This document shows, one piece after another, positions 17,285 through 25,092 of a DNA stretch of 64,000 nt. The first letter of the stretch is position 1. The number at the start of each line of letters is the position of its first letter. The position numbers were made by a program, and so were the translations under genes. The notes beneath the pieces are model-generated. The model was not told where the DNA came from. It did no database searches and worked only from the letters and a program-made list of their open reading frames with translations. This stretch comes from Pseudarthrobacter sp. NBSH8 (lineage in GTDB: Bacteria; Actinomycetota; Actinomycetes; Actinomycetales; Micrococcaceae), in NCBI RefSeq assembly GCF_014217545.1, contig NZ_CP043178.1, positions 1,116,001-1,180,000 of the forward strand. Direction: 5' to 3'.

Positions 17285-18484
17285 GTGCGTAATTACACTA
17301 CTGAAGCCGAGCCCACCGCATTAGTGCGGCCATGGTTGGAACCCCTCCTGCCGGAGCTGATCGACTTCCGCCGGGATTTGCATGCGCACCCCGAGCTTTC
17401 CTTCAAGGAATTCCGCACCACGGACAAGCTGGTGGAGCGGCTCGAAGCAGCCGGACTGTCCCCGCGGCGGCTTGAAGGTACCGGCCTCACCGTCGATATC
17501 GGCGAGGGGCCCATCGCCACAGCGCTCCGCGGCGATATTGACGCCCTGCCAATCATCGAGGAAACGGGCCTGCCGTTTGCCTCCAAGAACCATGGCGTCA
17601 CGCATGCGTGCGGACACGATGTCCACACTGCCACCATGCTCGGCGTTGCCCTGGTCCTCCAGAGCATGCATCAGGAGTCGCCGCTGGGCGGTTCCGTTCG
17701 GATCATCTTCCAGCCGGCCGAGGAAACCATGCCGGGCGGCGCGCTTTCCTGCATCGAGCAGGGCGTCCTGGAGGGTGTGCCGCGGATTTTTGCGCTGCAC
17801 TGTGACCCAAGGATCGACGTCGGACGCATCGGTACGCGCATCGGCGCAATTACGTCCGCTTCGGACACCATCAAGATCGAGCTGAGCGGCCGCGGCGGCC
17901 ATACGTCCCGCCCGCACCTTACCGAGGACCTGGTCTTCGCCCTGGCTCAGATCGCGGTCAACGTTCCGGCCGTGCTTTCACGCCGGGTGGATGTCCGCAG
18001 CGGAGTATCCGTGGTCTGGGGCCAGATCAACGCAGGATCGGCACCCAATGCCATCCCGGGCACCGGTTACATGTCAGGCACCATGCGCTGCCTCGACCGC
18101 GAGGCCTGGCATGACGCCGGCGAGCTCCTGGATGAAGTCGTGCAGCAGGTGGCCGCGCCCTATGGAGTGGAGGTCCATCTGGAACACACCAGGGGTGTCC
18201 CGCCGGTGGTGAACTCTGAGGACGAGACAGCGCTGATCGAGGCTGCGGCCCGCGCGGAAATCGGTGAGGGCGCCGTGGTGCTGACGCCGCAGTCCATGGG
18301 TGGTGAGGATTTCGCCTGGTTCCTGGCTGAACGTCCCGGCGCGATGATGCGCCTGGGCACCAAAACCCCGGGCGGCGAAGAGTATGACCTGCACCGCGGT
18401 GACTACATCCTGGACGAACGTGCCCTGGGCCTGGGTATCCAGGTCCTCACCGCGGCAGCCCTCCGGACCATCCGCGACCTTTAG
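17285..18484 (+). CDS. M20-family amidohydrolase
   Basis: This 399-residue metallohydrolase resembles IAA-amino-acid/N-acyl-amino-acid hydrolases. It has HACGHDVHTATML with metal ligands near residues 106-112, FQPAEETMPGGA with the catalytic glutamate, HTSRPHLTEDL in the dimerisation lid domain, and GGEDFAWF near the C-terminus. It cleaves an amide bond of an N-acylated or aminoacyl substrate; no neighbour identifies which. The start at GTG 17285 is supported by a TAGAGT box six bases upstream. A hairpin terminator follows the stop. Confidence 0.92.
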   Translation: MRNYTTEAEPTALVRPWLEPLLPELIDFRRDLHAHPELSFKEFRTTDKLVERLEAAGLSPRRLEGTGLTVDIGEGPIATALRGDIDALPIIEETGLPFASKNHGVTHACGHDVHTATMLGVALVLQSMHQESPLGGSVRIIFQPAEETMPGGALSCIEQGVLEGVPRIFALHCDPRIDVGRIGTRIGAITSASDTIKIELSGRGGHTSRPHLTEDLVFALAQIAVNVPAVLSRRVDVRSGVSVVWGQINAGSAPNAIPGTGYMSGTMRCLDREAWHDAGELLDEVVQQVAAPYGVEVHLEHTRGVPPVVNSEDETALIEAAARAEIGEGAVVLTPQSMGGEDFAWFLAERPGAMMRLGTKTPGGEEYDLHRGDYILDERALGLGIQVLTAAALRTIRDL

Positions 18485-18508
18485 CCCCCGCACCGCGCCC
18501 CTGACCTG

Positions 18509-18550
18509 GCGCGAACGGACACTTAAGCCTCCAGTTCGCGCGTCTTTTTA
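18509..18550 (+). terminator. Terminator after the amidohydrolase gene
   Basis: GCGCGAAC (18509-18516) pairs with GTTCGCGC (18534-18541) followed by GTCTTTTTA. The left arm and loop contain the 14-mer GCGAACGGACACTT (18511-18524), which recurs exactly in the hairpin at 20541. Confidence 0.8.
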
Positions 18551-18560
18551 ACCAGGTAAG

Positions 18561-18589
18561 TTGTGCACAATTGAATTGTGGACTACCGT
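18561..18589 (+). promoter_or_regulatory. ohrR promoter with OhrR-type operator in the spacer
   Basis: TTGTGC (18561-18566) and TACCGT (18584-18589) lie 17 bases apart, and the perfect 7-1-7 palindrome CACAATTGAATTGTG (18566-18580) fills the space between them. This matches remembered OhrR/MarR-family operators built on AATT half-sites. The -10 ends seven bases before ATG 18597, so the mRNA is probably leaderless. Bound repressor would cover both promoter boxes. Confidence 0.7.
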
Positions 18590-18596
18590 CTTAGGT

Positions 18597-19031
18597 ATGA
18601 CTGAAGCCCCCCGCCTCGACCGCCAGGTGTGTTTTGCCCTGTACTCCGCGTCCCGCGCGGCAACAGCGGTCTACCGCCCCGTCCTGGAAGACCTCGGCCT
18701 GACGTACCCGCAGTATCTGGTGATGCTGGTCCTATGGGAATCGGAGCCGAAGGGCGTCAAGGAGCTCGGCGAGGAGCTGGGTCTTGACTCAGGCACGCTG
18801 TCGCCGCTGCTCAAGCGACTCGAGGCCATGGGGCTCGTGGAGCGCCGCCGGTCCGGGGAGGACGAGCGCCGCGTGGCAGTACACCTGACCCCGGCCGGAC
18901 GCTTGCTCAGCAGCAAAGCCAACGCGATTCCACGGCACCTGGCGGACGCCGCCGGTTTGTCGGCCGATGAGCTGGAACAGCTTCGCACCACTCTGGAAAG
19001 GCTCACCGAAGCCCTTCACCGCGCGCACTGA
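18597..19031 (+). CDS. ohrR: MarR-family peroxide-sensing repressor
   Basis: The 144-residue winged-helix protein begins with LDRQVCFALYSASRA, where the single N-terminal cysteine is at the place of the reactive cysteine of OhrR, and contains the DNA-recognition region LGLDSGTLSPLLKRLEAMGLVERRR. OhrR represses ohr until organic hydroperoxides oxidise that cysteine. The start is fixed by a -10 box seven bases upstream; an earlier in-frame codon (18561) is inside the promoter. The ohr gene follows after 45 bp, and an OhrR-type palindrome overlaps the promoter, so autoregulation of the operon is likely. Confidence 0.92.
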   Translation: MTEAPRLDRQVCFALYSASRAATAVYRPVLEDLGLTYPQYLVMLVLWESEPKGVKELGEELGLDSGTLSPLLKRLEAMGLVERRRSGEDERRVAVHLTPAGRLLSSKANAIPRHLADAAGLSADELEQLRTTLERLTEALHRAH

Positions 19032-19076
19032 GCCTGCAAGATTTCCGAGTTTCACATCCAACAGGACGGACCGTAT

Positions 19077-19508
19077 ATGAAGACTCTCTACACTGCCGAG
19101 GCCCTGGCTTCAGGCGAAGGCCGCGACGGCAACGCGCGCACCAAGGATGGGAAGCTGGAGGTCAGTCTTGCCAGTCCCGTGGAGCTAGGCGGTGATGGCC
19201 TGGGCACCAACCCGGAGCAGCTGTTTGCCGCCGGCTACGCCGCGTGCTTCCACTCGGCACTCCGCCTTGTCGGGCGCAAGGAACGTGCCGACCTCACCGA
19301 CTCGGCGGTGGCCGCCAAGATCCACTTCGGCGCCCTGGACGACGGCATAGGTTACGGCCTCGCGGCTGAACTCGAAATCGCCGTCCCGGCCCTGGACCTC
19401 GCCACCGCCGAGTCCCTGGTGGCCAAAGCCCACCAGATCTGCCCCTATTCCAACGCCACCCGCGGAAACATGACCGTGGACATCAAGATCCTGGAGTTCG
19501 CAGCATGA
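19077..19508 (+). CDS. ohr: Organic hydroperoxide resistance protein
   Basis: This OsmC/Ohr-family thiol peroxidase reduces organic and fatty-acid hydroperoxides. The 143-residue protein shows FAAGYAACFHSALRLV with the peroxidatic cysteine near residue 59 and AHQICPYSNATRGN with the resolving cysteine near residue 123. It lies between its probable regulator ohrR and an oxidoreductase gene it overlaps by 4 bp, and should be induced with them by hydroperoxides. Confidence 0.95.
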   Translation: MKTLYTAEALASGEGRDGNARTKDGKLEVSLASPVELGGDGLGTNPEQLFAAGYAACFHSALRLVGRKERADLTDSAVAAKIHFGALDDGIGYGLAAELEIAVPALDLATAESLVAKAHQICPYSNATRGNMTVDIKILEFAA

Positions 19509-20527
19509 GCACAATTACTGCACTGCCCACGTCCACCCGTGAAATCCGCCTGGCCTCACGTCCGGTAGGGCGTCCCGTCAGTGAGAACTTCCAGCTGGCA
19601 GAGTCACCGCTGCCGGCGCTTCAGGACGGCCAGATCTTGGTCCGCAACCTCTACATCTCCGTGGACCCCTACATGCGCGGCCGCATGAATGACGTCAAGT
19701 CGTACTCCGCGCCGTTCGCGCTGGATACAGCGCTCGACGGCGGCGCAATCGGTGAGGTCATCGCGTCCCGGGCCGAGGGGCGAAAGGTGGGGGACGCCGT
19801 CGTACATCAACTTGGCTGGCGGGAATTCGCGGTCCTGGAAGCAGGCGCAACCTCGGTTGCCCGCAGGGACCTTGCTCCCGCGTCGGCGTACCTTGGCGCG
19901 CTGGGCATGACAGGGCTGACGGCCTACACCGGGCTGCTCAAAGTGGCCGAGTTCAAACCCGGCGATGCCGTATTTGTATCCGGTGCTGCAGGCGCCGTGG
20001 GCTCGCTTGTTGGGCAGATCGCCAAGGCGATGGGCGCTTCGAGGGTCATCGGCAGCGCGGGAACCCCGGAGAAGGTGGCCCGTCTCCTGGAACTGGGCTT
20101 CGACGCCGCGTTCAACTACAACGACGGGCCGGTGCGCGAACAGCTTGCGCAGGCCGCAGGACCCGCAGGGATTGACGTGTATTTCGACAACGTGGGCGGC
20201 GAGCACCTGGAAGCCGCCCTGACTGTCCTCAACGTGGACGGCCGCGTGGCCATGTGCGGCGCCATCGCCCAGTACAACTCCACCGAACCCACGCCGGCCC
20301 CGCGGAACCTCATGCTCGCCATTGGCAAGCAGCTCACCCTGCGCGGGTTCCTGGTCAGTGGACAGCGCCAGCACAGTGCTGAATTCTTCGGGAAAATGTC
20401 AGCCTGGATTGCGGACGGTTCAGTCCAGTACGACGAGACTGTGGTGGATGGACTGGAGAATGCGCCCCAGGCCTTCATGGATCTGCTCGAGGGCGCGAAC
20501 ACCGGCAAGATGCTGGTGCGCGTCTAA
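19505..20527 (+). CDS. NADP-dependent medium-chain oxidoreductase (CurA/leukotriene-reductase-like)
   Basis: The 340-residue protein is a zinc-free MDR enzyme: SVDPYMRGRMND near residues 57-68, the AVFVSGAAGAVGSLVGQIAKAMG Rossmann region, and YFDNVGGEHLEAAL. Relatives reduce alkenals, 2-alkenones or curcumin-type double bonds with NADPH. Translation is coupled to ohr by an ATGA overlap, suggesting that it detoxifies reactive carbonyls made from lipid peroxides; that role is inferred from context. A large hairpin follows the stop. Confidence 0.9.
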   Translation: MSTITALPTSTREIRLASRPVGRPVSENFQLAESPLPALQDGQILVRNLYISVDPYMRGRMNDVKSYSAPFALDTALDGGAIGEVIASRAEGRKVGDAVVHQLGWREFAVLEAGATSVARRDLAPASAYLGALGMTGLTAYTGLLKVAEFKPGDAVFVSGAAGAVGSLVGQIAKAMGASRVIGSAGTPEKVARLLELGFDAAFNYNDGPVREQLAQAAGPAGIDVYFDNVGGEHLEAALTVLNVDGRVAMCGAIAQYNSTEPTPAPRNLMLAIGKQLTLRGFLVSGQRQHSAEFFGKMSAWIADGSVQYDETVVDGLENAPQAFMDLLEGANTGKMLVRV

Positions 20528-20540
20528 GCTCCCCACCAGT

Positions 20541-20590
20541 GCGAACGGACACTTGGGACCCCTCCCGGCGGGTCCCAAGTGTCCGTTCGT
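20541..20590 (+). terminator. Long perfect hairpin after the ohr operon
   Basis: The arm at 20541-20561 (starting GCGAACGGACACTTGGG) pairs with 20570-20590 over 21 positions, the outermost a G-T pair, around an eight-base loop. No T-run follows, so it may be a Rho-assisted stop, an RNA-stabilising end or a repeat element. Its first 14 bases equal those of the hairpin at 18511. Confidence 0.6.
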
Positions 20591-20822
20591 ACTCAACCGA
20601 AGGGGTCCGGCCAAGACGCCTTCTACTGGTTGGTAACAAGTTCTCAACAATCTTCAGGATCCGGCTCCAATGGGGTAGCGGATGTGTCGCGGCCCACTAA
20701 TGTTGCTGCTATCAGTGCGCTTCGGCGCAGTGCTGCGAAGCCCTCAGTGAAAACAGAATTTCAGTGTAGAAACGGACACTCATTGAATTCGAGTCGTAGC
20801 GCCACTCTCTCCTGGAGGAAAA
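20591..20822 (+). promoter_or_regulatory. Leader region of the nucleoside uptake operon
   Basis: This 232-bp gap holds the promoter of the lipoprotein gene, but no hexamer pair stands out. A small TGCGC-TTCG-GCGCA hairpin lies near 20717-20730 and a degenerate copy of the 14-mer repeat (AACGGACACT) near 20767. A strong GGAGGAAA Shine-Dalgarno sequence ends just before the TTG start. Confidence 0.4.
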
Positions 20823-21932
20823 TTGAAGAACACACTGCGCGCTAAATTCAAACGCGGTTCAATGGTCGGCGTAGCCTCAGTGGGTGCCGCAGCGCTTCTG
20901 CTGACTGGCTGCGGCGCGGCCCCCGAGGCCGGGAGCACCGCCACCGCCACGGCCAGTGACTACACCAGCTGCATCGTCTCTGACTCCGGCGGATTCGATG
21001 ACCAGTCATTCAACCAGTCCTCTTATGAGGGCCTGAAGAAGGCTGAGGCCGACCTGGGCATCAAGGTCAACCAGGTCGAGTCCAAGACCAATAACGACTT
21101 CGAACCAAACCTCCGTGCCATGGTTGCCGCAAACTGCGACCTCACCCTGACCGTCGGTTTCCTGCTGGGTGACGCCACCAAGACCCAGGCCGCGGCAAAC
21201 CCGGACAGCCACTTTGCCATCATCGACTTCGCCTACGACCCGCCCATCAGCAACGTCAAGCCCATCATCTACGACACCGCCCAGGCTGCCTTCCTCGCCG
21301 GATACCTCGCCGCAGGCACCACCAAGACCGGAACTGTTGCCACCTTCGGCGGCATCAAGATCCCCACGGTAACCATCTTCATGGACGGCTACGCCGACGG
21401 CGTGAAGTACTACAACGAGAAGAAGGGCACCAGTGTTAAGGTCCTTGGCTGGGACAAGACCGCACAAGACGGCAGCTTTACCGGTGACTTCGAAAAGCAG
21501 GACGTCGGCAAGCAGCTCACACGGAACTTCCTGGACCAGGGTGCGGACATTGTGATGCCCGTAGCCGGTCCGGTGGGCAAGGGCGCCGGCGCCGCGCTGA
21601 ACGAAGCGAAGGCCGCCGGCAAGGACGTCAAGATGATCTGGGTTGACTCCGATGGATTCCTGACTGCACCGGAATACAAGGACATCATGCTGTCCTCGGT
21701 CATGAAGCTCATGGGTGAGGCGGTTGAGACCGTCGTGAAGGAAGACAAGGACGGGAAGTTCACCAACACGCCGTACGTTGGCACTCTGGCTAACGGCGGC
21801 GTCCAGCTGGCACCGTTCCACAGCTTCGACTCCCAGGTTTCTGCCGATCTGAAGGCGGAGCTGGACCAGCTCAAAACGGACATCGTCGACGGGAAGCTGA
21901 AGATCGAGTCAGCGGCAAGTCCCAAGGCATAG
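20823..21932 (+). CDS. BMP-family nucleoside-binding lipoprotein
   Basis: The TTG start at 20823 directly follows GGAGGAAAA. A lipoprotein signal peptide leads to the lipobox LLTGC near residue 31. The mature part has the Bmp/PnrA-type SDSGGFDDQSFNQSSYEGL and the VDSDGF and GTLANGGVQLAPFHSF segments. The family captures purine nucleosides for RnsBCD-like ABC importers. The ATPase and two permeases follow, then cytidine deaminase, thymidine phosphorylase and adenosine deaminase, which supports a nucleoside substrate. A hairpin behind the gene would let it be made in excess over the other subunits. Confidence 0.93.
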   Translation: MKNTLRAKFKRGSMVGVASVGAAALLLTGCGAAPEAGSTATATASDYTSCIVSDSGGFDDQSFNQSSYEGLKKAEADLGIKVNQVESKTNNDFEPNLRAMVAANCDLTLTVGFLLGDATKTQAAANPDSHFAIIDFAYDPPISNVKPIIYDTAQAAFLAGYLAAGTTKTGTVATFGGIKIPTVTIFMDGYADGVKYYNEKKGTSVKVLGWDKTAQDGSFTGDFEKQDVGKQLTRNFLDQGADIVMPVAGPVGKGAGAALNEAKAAGKDVKMIWVDSDGFLTAPEYKDIMLSSVMKLMGEAVETVVKEDKDGKFTNTPYVGTLANGGVQLAPFHSFDSQVSADLKAELDQLKTDIVDGKLKIESAASPKA

Positions 21933-21943
21933 TCATCCTCGCC

Positions 21944-21990
21944 AAGCGCCACCCCCGGTTGGTTATCGACCGCCCGGGAGGTGGCGCTTT
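21944..21990 (+). terminator. Hairpin between binding-protein and ATPase genes
   Basis: AAGCGCCACC near 21944 pairs with GGTGGCGCTT (21980-21989), and inner CCCGG/CCGGG segments extend it. It sits 12 bases after the lipoprotein stop with a short T tail, so it is probably a partial terminator or mRNA-stability element. Confidence 0.6.
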
Positions 21991-22106
21991 GCGTTGCAAT
22001 GCTTGCCTCAGCGCTGCCGCCCGCCGGGGCCGCAGGCACTAGGCTGTTGCTGCAGCCTCATATCCCGTCCGGTTCGTGTACGGACGCTTCGAGATTGGTC
22101 AGAGTT

Positions 22107-23732
22107 TTGAAACTTGAACTCAGAGGGATCACCAAACGCTTCGGCTCCCTGCTCGCCAACGATCACATTGACGTGGTGGTTGAACCCGGACAGATCCACT
22201 GTCTGCTGGGCGAGAACGGGGCCGGCAAGTCCACCCTGATGAATGTGCTGTACGGGCTTTACGAGCCTTCCGAAGGTGAGATCCTCATCGATGACAAACC
22301 CGTTTCCTTCCGCGGGCCAGGCGACGCCATGGCGGCCGGGATCGGCATGGTGCACCAGCACTTCATGTTGGTCCCTGTTTTCACCGTTGCGGAGAACGTG
22401 GCGCTTGGGGCCGAGACCACCAACGCCGGCGGTTTCCTCGACCTGGAGGGTACCCGCCGCAAGATCAAACAGATTTCTGACCGCTACGGGTTCGACGTCG
22501 ATCCGGACGCGCTGGTGGAGGACCTCCCCGTGGGCGTCCAGCAGCGCGTGGAAATCATCAAGGCATTGGTCCGTGACGCCAGGGTACTGATCCTGGATGA
22601 GCCCACTGCAGTGCTGACACCCCAGGAAACAGATGAACTCCTGGACATCATGCGCCAGCTTAAGTCCAGCGGAACCTCACTTGTCTTCATTTCGCACAAG
22701 CTGCGCGAAGTGAAAGCTGTCTCGGACACCATCACCGTGATCCGGCGCGGCAAGGTTGTGGGTTCCGCCGATCCCGGCGACTCCACAGCGGAGCTGGCCT
22801 CCATGATGGTGGGACGTGCCGTCAGCCTCACGCTCGACAAAGCCCCCGCCAACCCCAAAGAGAAGACCTTCCAGGTCAAGGACCTCACGGTCATAGCTCC
22901 GAACGGGCAGCACATTGTGGACGGCATCAGCTTCGACATTGCGCGCGGAGAGATCCTGGCCGTCGCGGGCGTCCAGGGCAACGGCCAGACGGAACTGACC
23001 GAAGCCATCCTTGGACTGCAGGAGCGCGTGCAGGGCTCCGTCCTGCTGGACAACGTAGAACTCGTTGGGCGCAGCGTGAAGGATGTACTGAACGCCGGCG
23101 TCGGCTTCGTCCCGGAAGACCGGTCTGTTGATGGCCTCATCGGCACGTTCTCGATCGCCGAAAACCTGGTCCTTGACCGTTACGATCAGCCGCCGTTTGC
23201 CAAGGGCATCAGCATGAGCCCGGCGAAGGTCCTGGAGAACGCGAAATCGCGGATCGATGAGTTCGACGTGCGGACGACGTCGGGCCTCCTGGCTGCCGGC
23301 ACGCTGTCCGGCGGAAACCAGCAGAAAGTGGTCATGGCACGGGAGCTGTCCCGGCCGCTGCGCCTCTTCATCGCGTCGCAGCCCACCCGGGGTGTAGACG
23401 TGGGGTCCATCGAGTTCCTGCACAAACGGATCGTGGCGGAACGGGACCAGGGCACGCCTGTCATGATCATCTCCACGGAACTGGATGAGGTCATGGAACT
23501 GGCTGACCGCATCGCTGTGCTCTACAAGGGCAAGCTCGTAGGAATCGTTCCCGCAGGAACCGGACGTGACGTACTGGGTCTGATGATGGCGGGCATCTCA
23601 CCGGAAGATGCCGCCAGCGCAGACAACACGAAGTCACCGACCGGCGCTGACACGCCATCCGCTGACGTGACTGACTCCGCGGCCGCAGAAAGCCGCGGAA
23701 CCTCCAGCGCCGAAGGAGGCGATCATGCCTGA
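22107..23732 (+). CDS. Nucleoside ABC transporter, duplicated ATPase
   Basis: The 541-residue protein contains two ABC domains. The first has Walker A LLGENGAGKSTL near residue 35 and VLILDEPTAVLTP; the second has the degenerate GVQGNGQTELTEA and LSGGNQQKVVMARELSRP with ASQPTRGVDVG, as in RnsB/MglA/RbsA-type importers. I chose the TTG at 22107 (KLELRGITKRFG follows at once); the frame is open further upstream without homologous-looking sequence. A 70-residue acidic/serine tail extends past the fold. The stop overlaps the first permease gene by 8 bp. Confidence 0.94.
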   Translation: MKLELRGITKRFGSLLANDHIDVVVEPGQIHCLLGENGAGKSTLMNVLYGLYEPSEGEILIDDKPVSFRGPGDAMAAGIGMVHQHFMLVPVFTVAENVALGAETTNAGGFLDLEGTRRKIKQISDRYGFDVDPDALVEDLPVGVQQRVEIIKALVRDARVLILDEPTAVLTPQETDELLDIMRQLKSSGTSLVFISHKLREVKAVSDTITVIRRGKVVGSADPGDSTAELASMMVGRAVSLTLDKAPANPKEKTFQVKDLTVIAPNGQHIVDGISFDIARGEILAVAGVQGNGQTELTEAILGLQERVQGSVLLDNVELVGRSVKDVLNAGVGFVPEDRSVDGLIGTFSIAENLVLDRYDQPPFAKGISMSPAKVLENAKSRIDEFDVRTTSGLLAAGTLSGGNQQKVVMARELSRPLRLFIASQPTRGVDVGSIEFLHKRIVAERDQGTPVMIISTELDEVMELADRIAVLYKGKLVGIVPAGTGRDVLGLMMAGISPEDAASADNTKSPTGADTPSADVTDSAAAESRGTSSAEGGDHA

Positions 23733-25092
23733 AGAGCATCCCCCTAAGCATGCAGACCAGCACCCTAAACCGGACGCACCCACCCCGGCGGCCGGAGAAA
23801 ACGCCGCCGGGGTGGCGGTGGACACGGCCGGCGGAGCCATCAGCCCTTCAGCCGTTCCTGCCAGCGCCCAAAGCGGAAAGCTGCCCGGGGGACCGGACAC
23901 GCTGGTCCGGAAGATTTTCACCGGCAGCGGCATGGTCTCGGTCCTGGCGGTGCTGCTGGCCCTCGTCATAGGCGGGCTACTTATTGCCACCACGGACGCA
24001 CGCGTCAGCGCCACCTCGGCCTACCTTTTCGCCCGGCCCACCGATTTCCTTTTTGCGGTCTGGGACGCTGCCACCCGGTCCTACGTGGCCTTGTTCCAAG
24101 GGTCCGTCTTCAACCCCAAGGGTTCGAACCTGGCCGTCCGGTTCGCGCCGCTGATGGACACCCTCACCATCGCCACGCCCCTCATCACGGCTGGCCTCGG
24201 CGTTGCGCTCGCATTCCGGGCAGGCCTGTTCAACATTGGTGCCCAAGGGCAGATCATTATGGCCGGCATCCTGGCGGCCTGGGTTGGTTTTGCCCTGCAC
24301 CTTCCCCTGGGCCTGCACCTTTTGCTGGTGCTCGTTGCCGGCATCGTTGGTGGTGCGCTCTGGGGTGGCCTGGTTGGCCTTCTCAAAGCCCGGACCGGCG
24401 CCCACGAAGTCATCCTGACCATCATGTTCAACTACATCGCCCTCTACTTCCTGCGGTACCTGCTGAACACTCCGGCGTTCCAGCGCCCGGGGGAGTCCAA
24501 CCCGATCTCGCCTATCCTGGATCCCACCGCGATCTACCCCCAGATTTTCGGCTCCCAGTACCGCCTGCACCTCGGCTTTGTCCTGGCCATCGCGGCCACC
24601 GTCCTGGTGTGGTGGCTGCTGAACCGTTCTACCGTCGGCTTTGAATTCCGGGCCGTCGGGGCCAACCCGAAGGCAGCGCTGACCGCGGGAATCAACGTCC
24701 CGCGGTCCACCATCCTGGTCATGGCAATAGCCGGTGCGCTCGCCGGAATGTCGGGCGTAGCCCAGGTGGCGGGCACGGAAAAGGTCCTTACCGATGGGGT
24801 GGCGGCGACGTACGGGTTTGACGCCATCACGGTGGCGCTGCTTGGACGTTCGACGCCGTGGGGCACCTTCGCTGCCGGCCTGCTGTTCGGTGCCTTCCGT
24901 GCCGGTGCCGTGCAGATGCAGATCCAGACCGGAACCCCCATCGACATTGTCCTGGTGGTCCAGTCGCTGATTGTCCTCTTTATCGCGGCACCTCCGTTGG
25001 TACGGGCAGTCTTCGGGCTGAACCCCCGACGCAAGAAACCGGCCAGGGCCGGAAAATCCCAGCAGGCAGCAACCACCGGAGGCGCAGCGTGA
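23725..25092 (+). CDS. Nucleoside ABC transporter permease 1
   Basis: The 455-residue protein starts with about 70 hydrophilic, proline- and alanine-rich residues, then has eight to ten hydrophobic segments. FRAGLFNIGAQGQIIMAG and RAVGANPKAALTAGINV are standard in BmpA-linked permeases (RnsC/YufP-like, branched-chain-permease superfamily). A basic tail follows the last helix. It forms the channel with the next gene's product. Overlaps with both neighbours show tight coupling. Confidence 0.94.
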   Translation: MPEEHPPKHADQHPKPDAPTPAAGENAAGVAVDTAGGAISPSAVPASAQSGKLPGGPDTLVRKIFTGSGMVSVLAVLLALVIGGLLIATTDARVSATSAYLFARPTDFLFAVWDAATRSYVALFQGSVFNPKGSNLAVRFAPLMDTLTIATPLITAGLGVALAFRAGLFNIGAQGQIIMAGILAAWVGFALHLPLGLHLLLVLVAGIVGGALWGGLVGLLKARTGAHEVILTIMFNYIALYFLRYLLNTPAFQRPGESNPISPILDPTAIYPQIFGSQYRLHLGFVLAIAATVLVWWLLNRSTVGFEFRAVGANPKAALTAGINVPRSTILVMAIAGALAGMSGVAQVAGTEKVLTDGVAATYGFDAITVALLGRSTPWGTFAAGLLFGAFRAGAVQMQIQTGTPIDIVLVVQSLIVLFIAAPPLVRAVFGLNPRRKKPARAGKSQQAATTGGAA

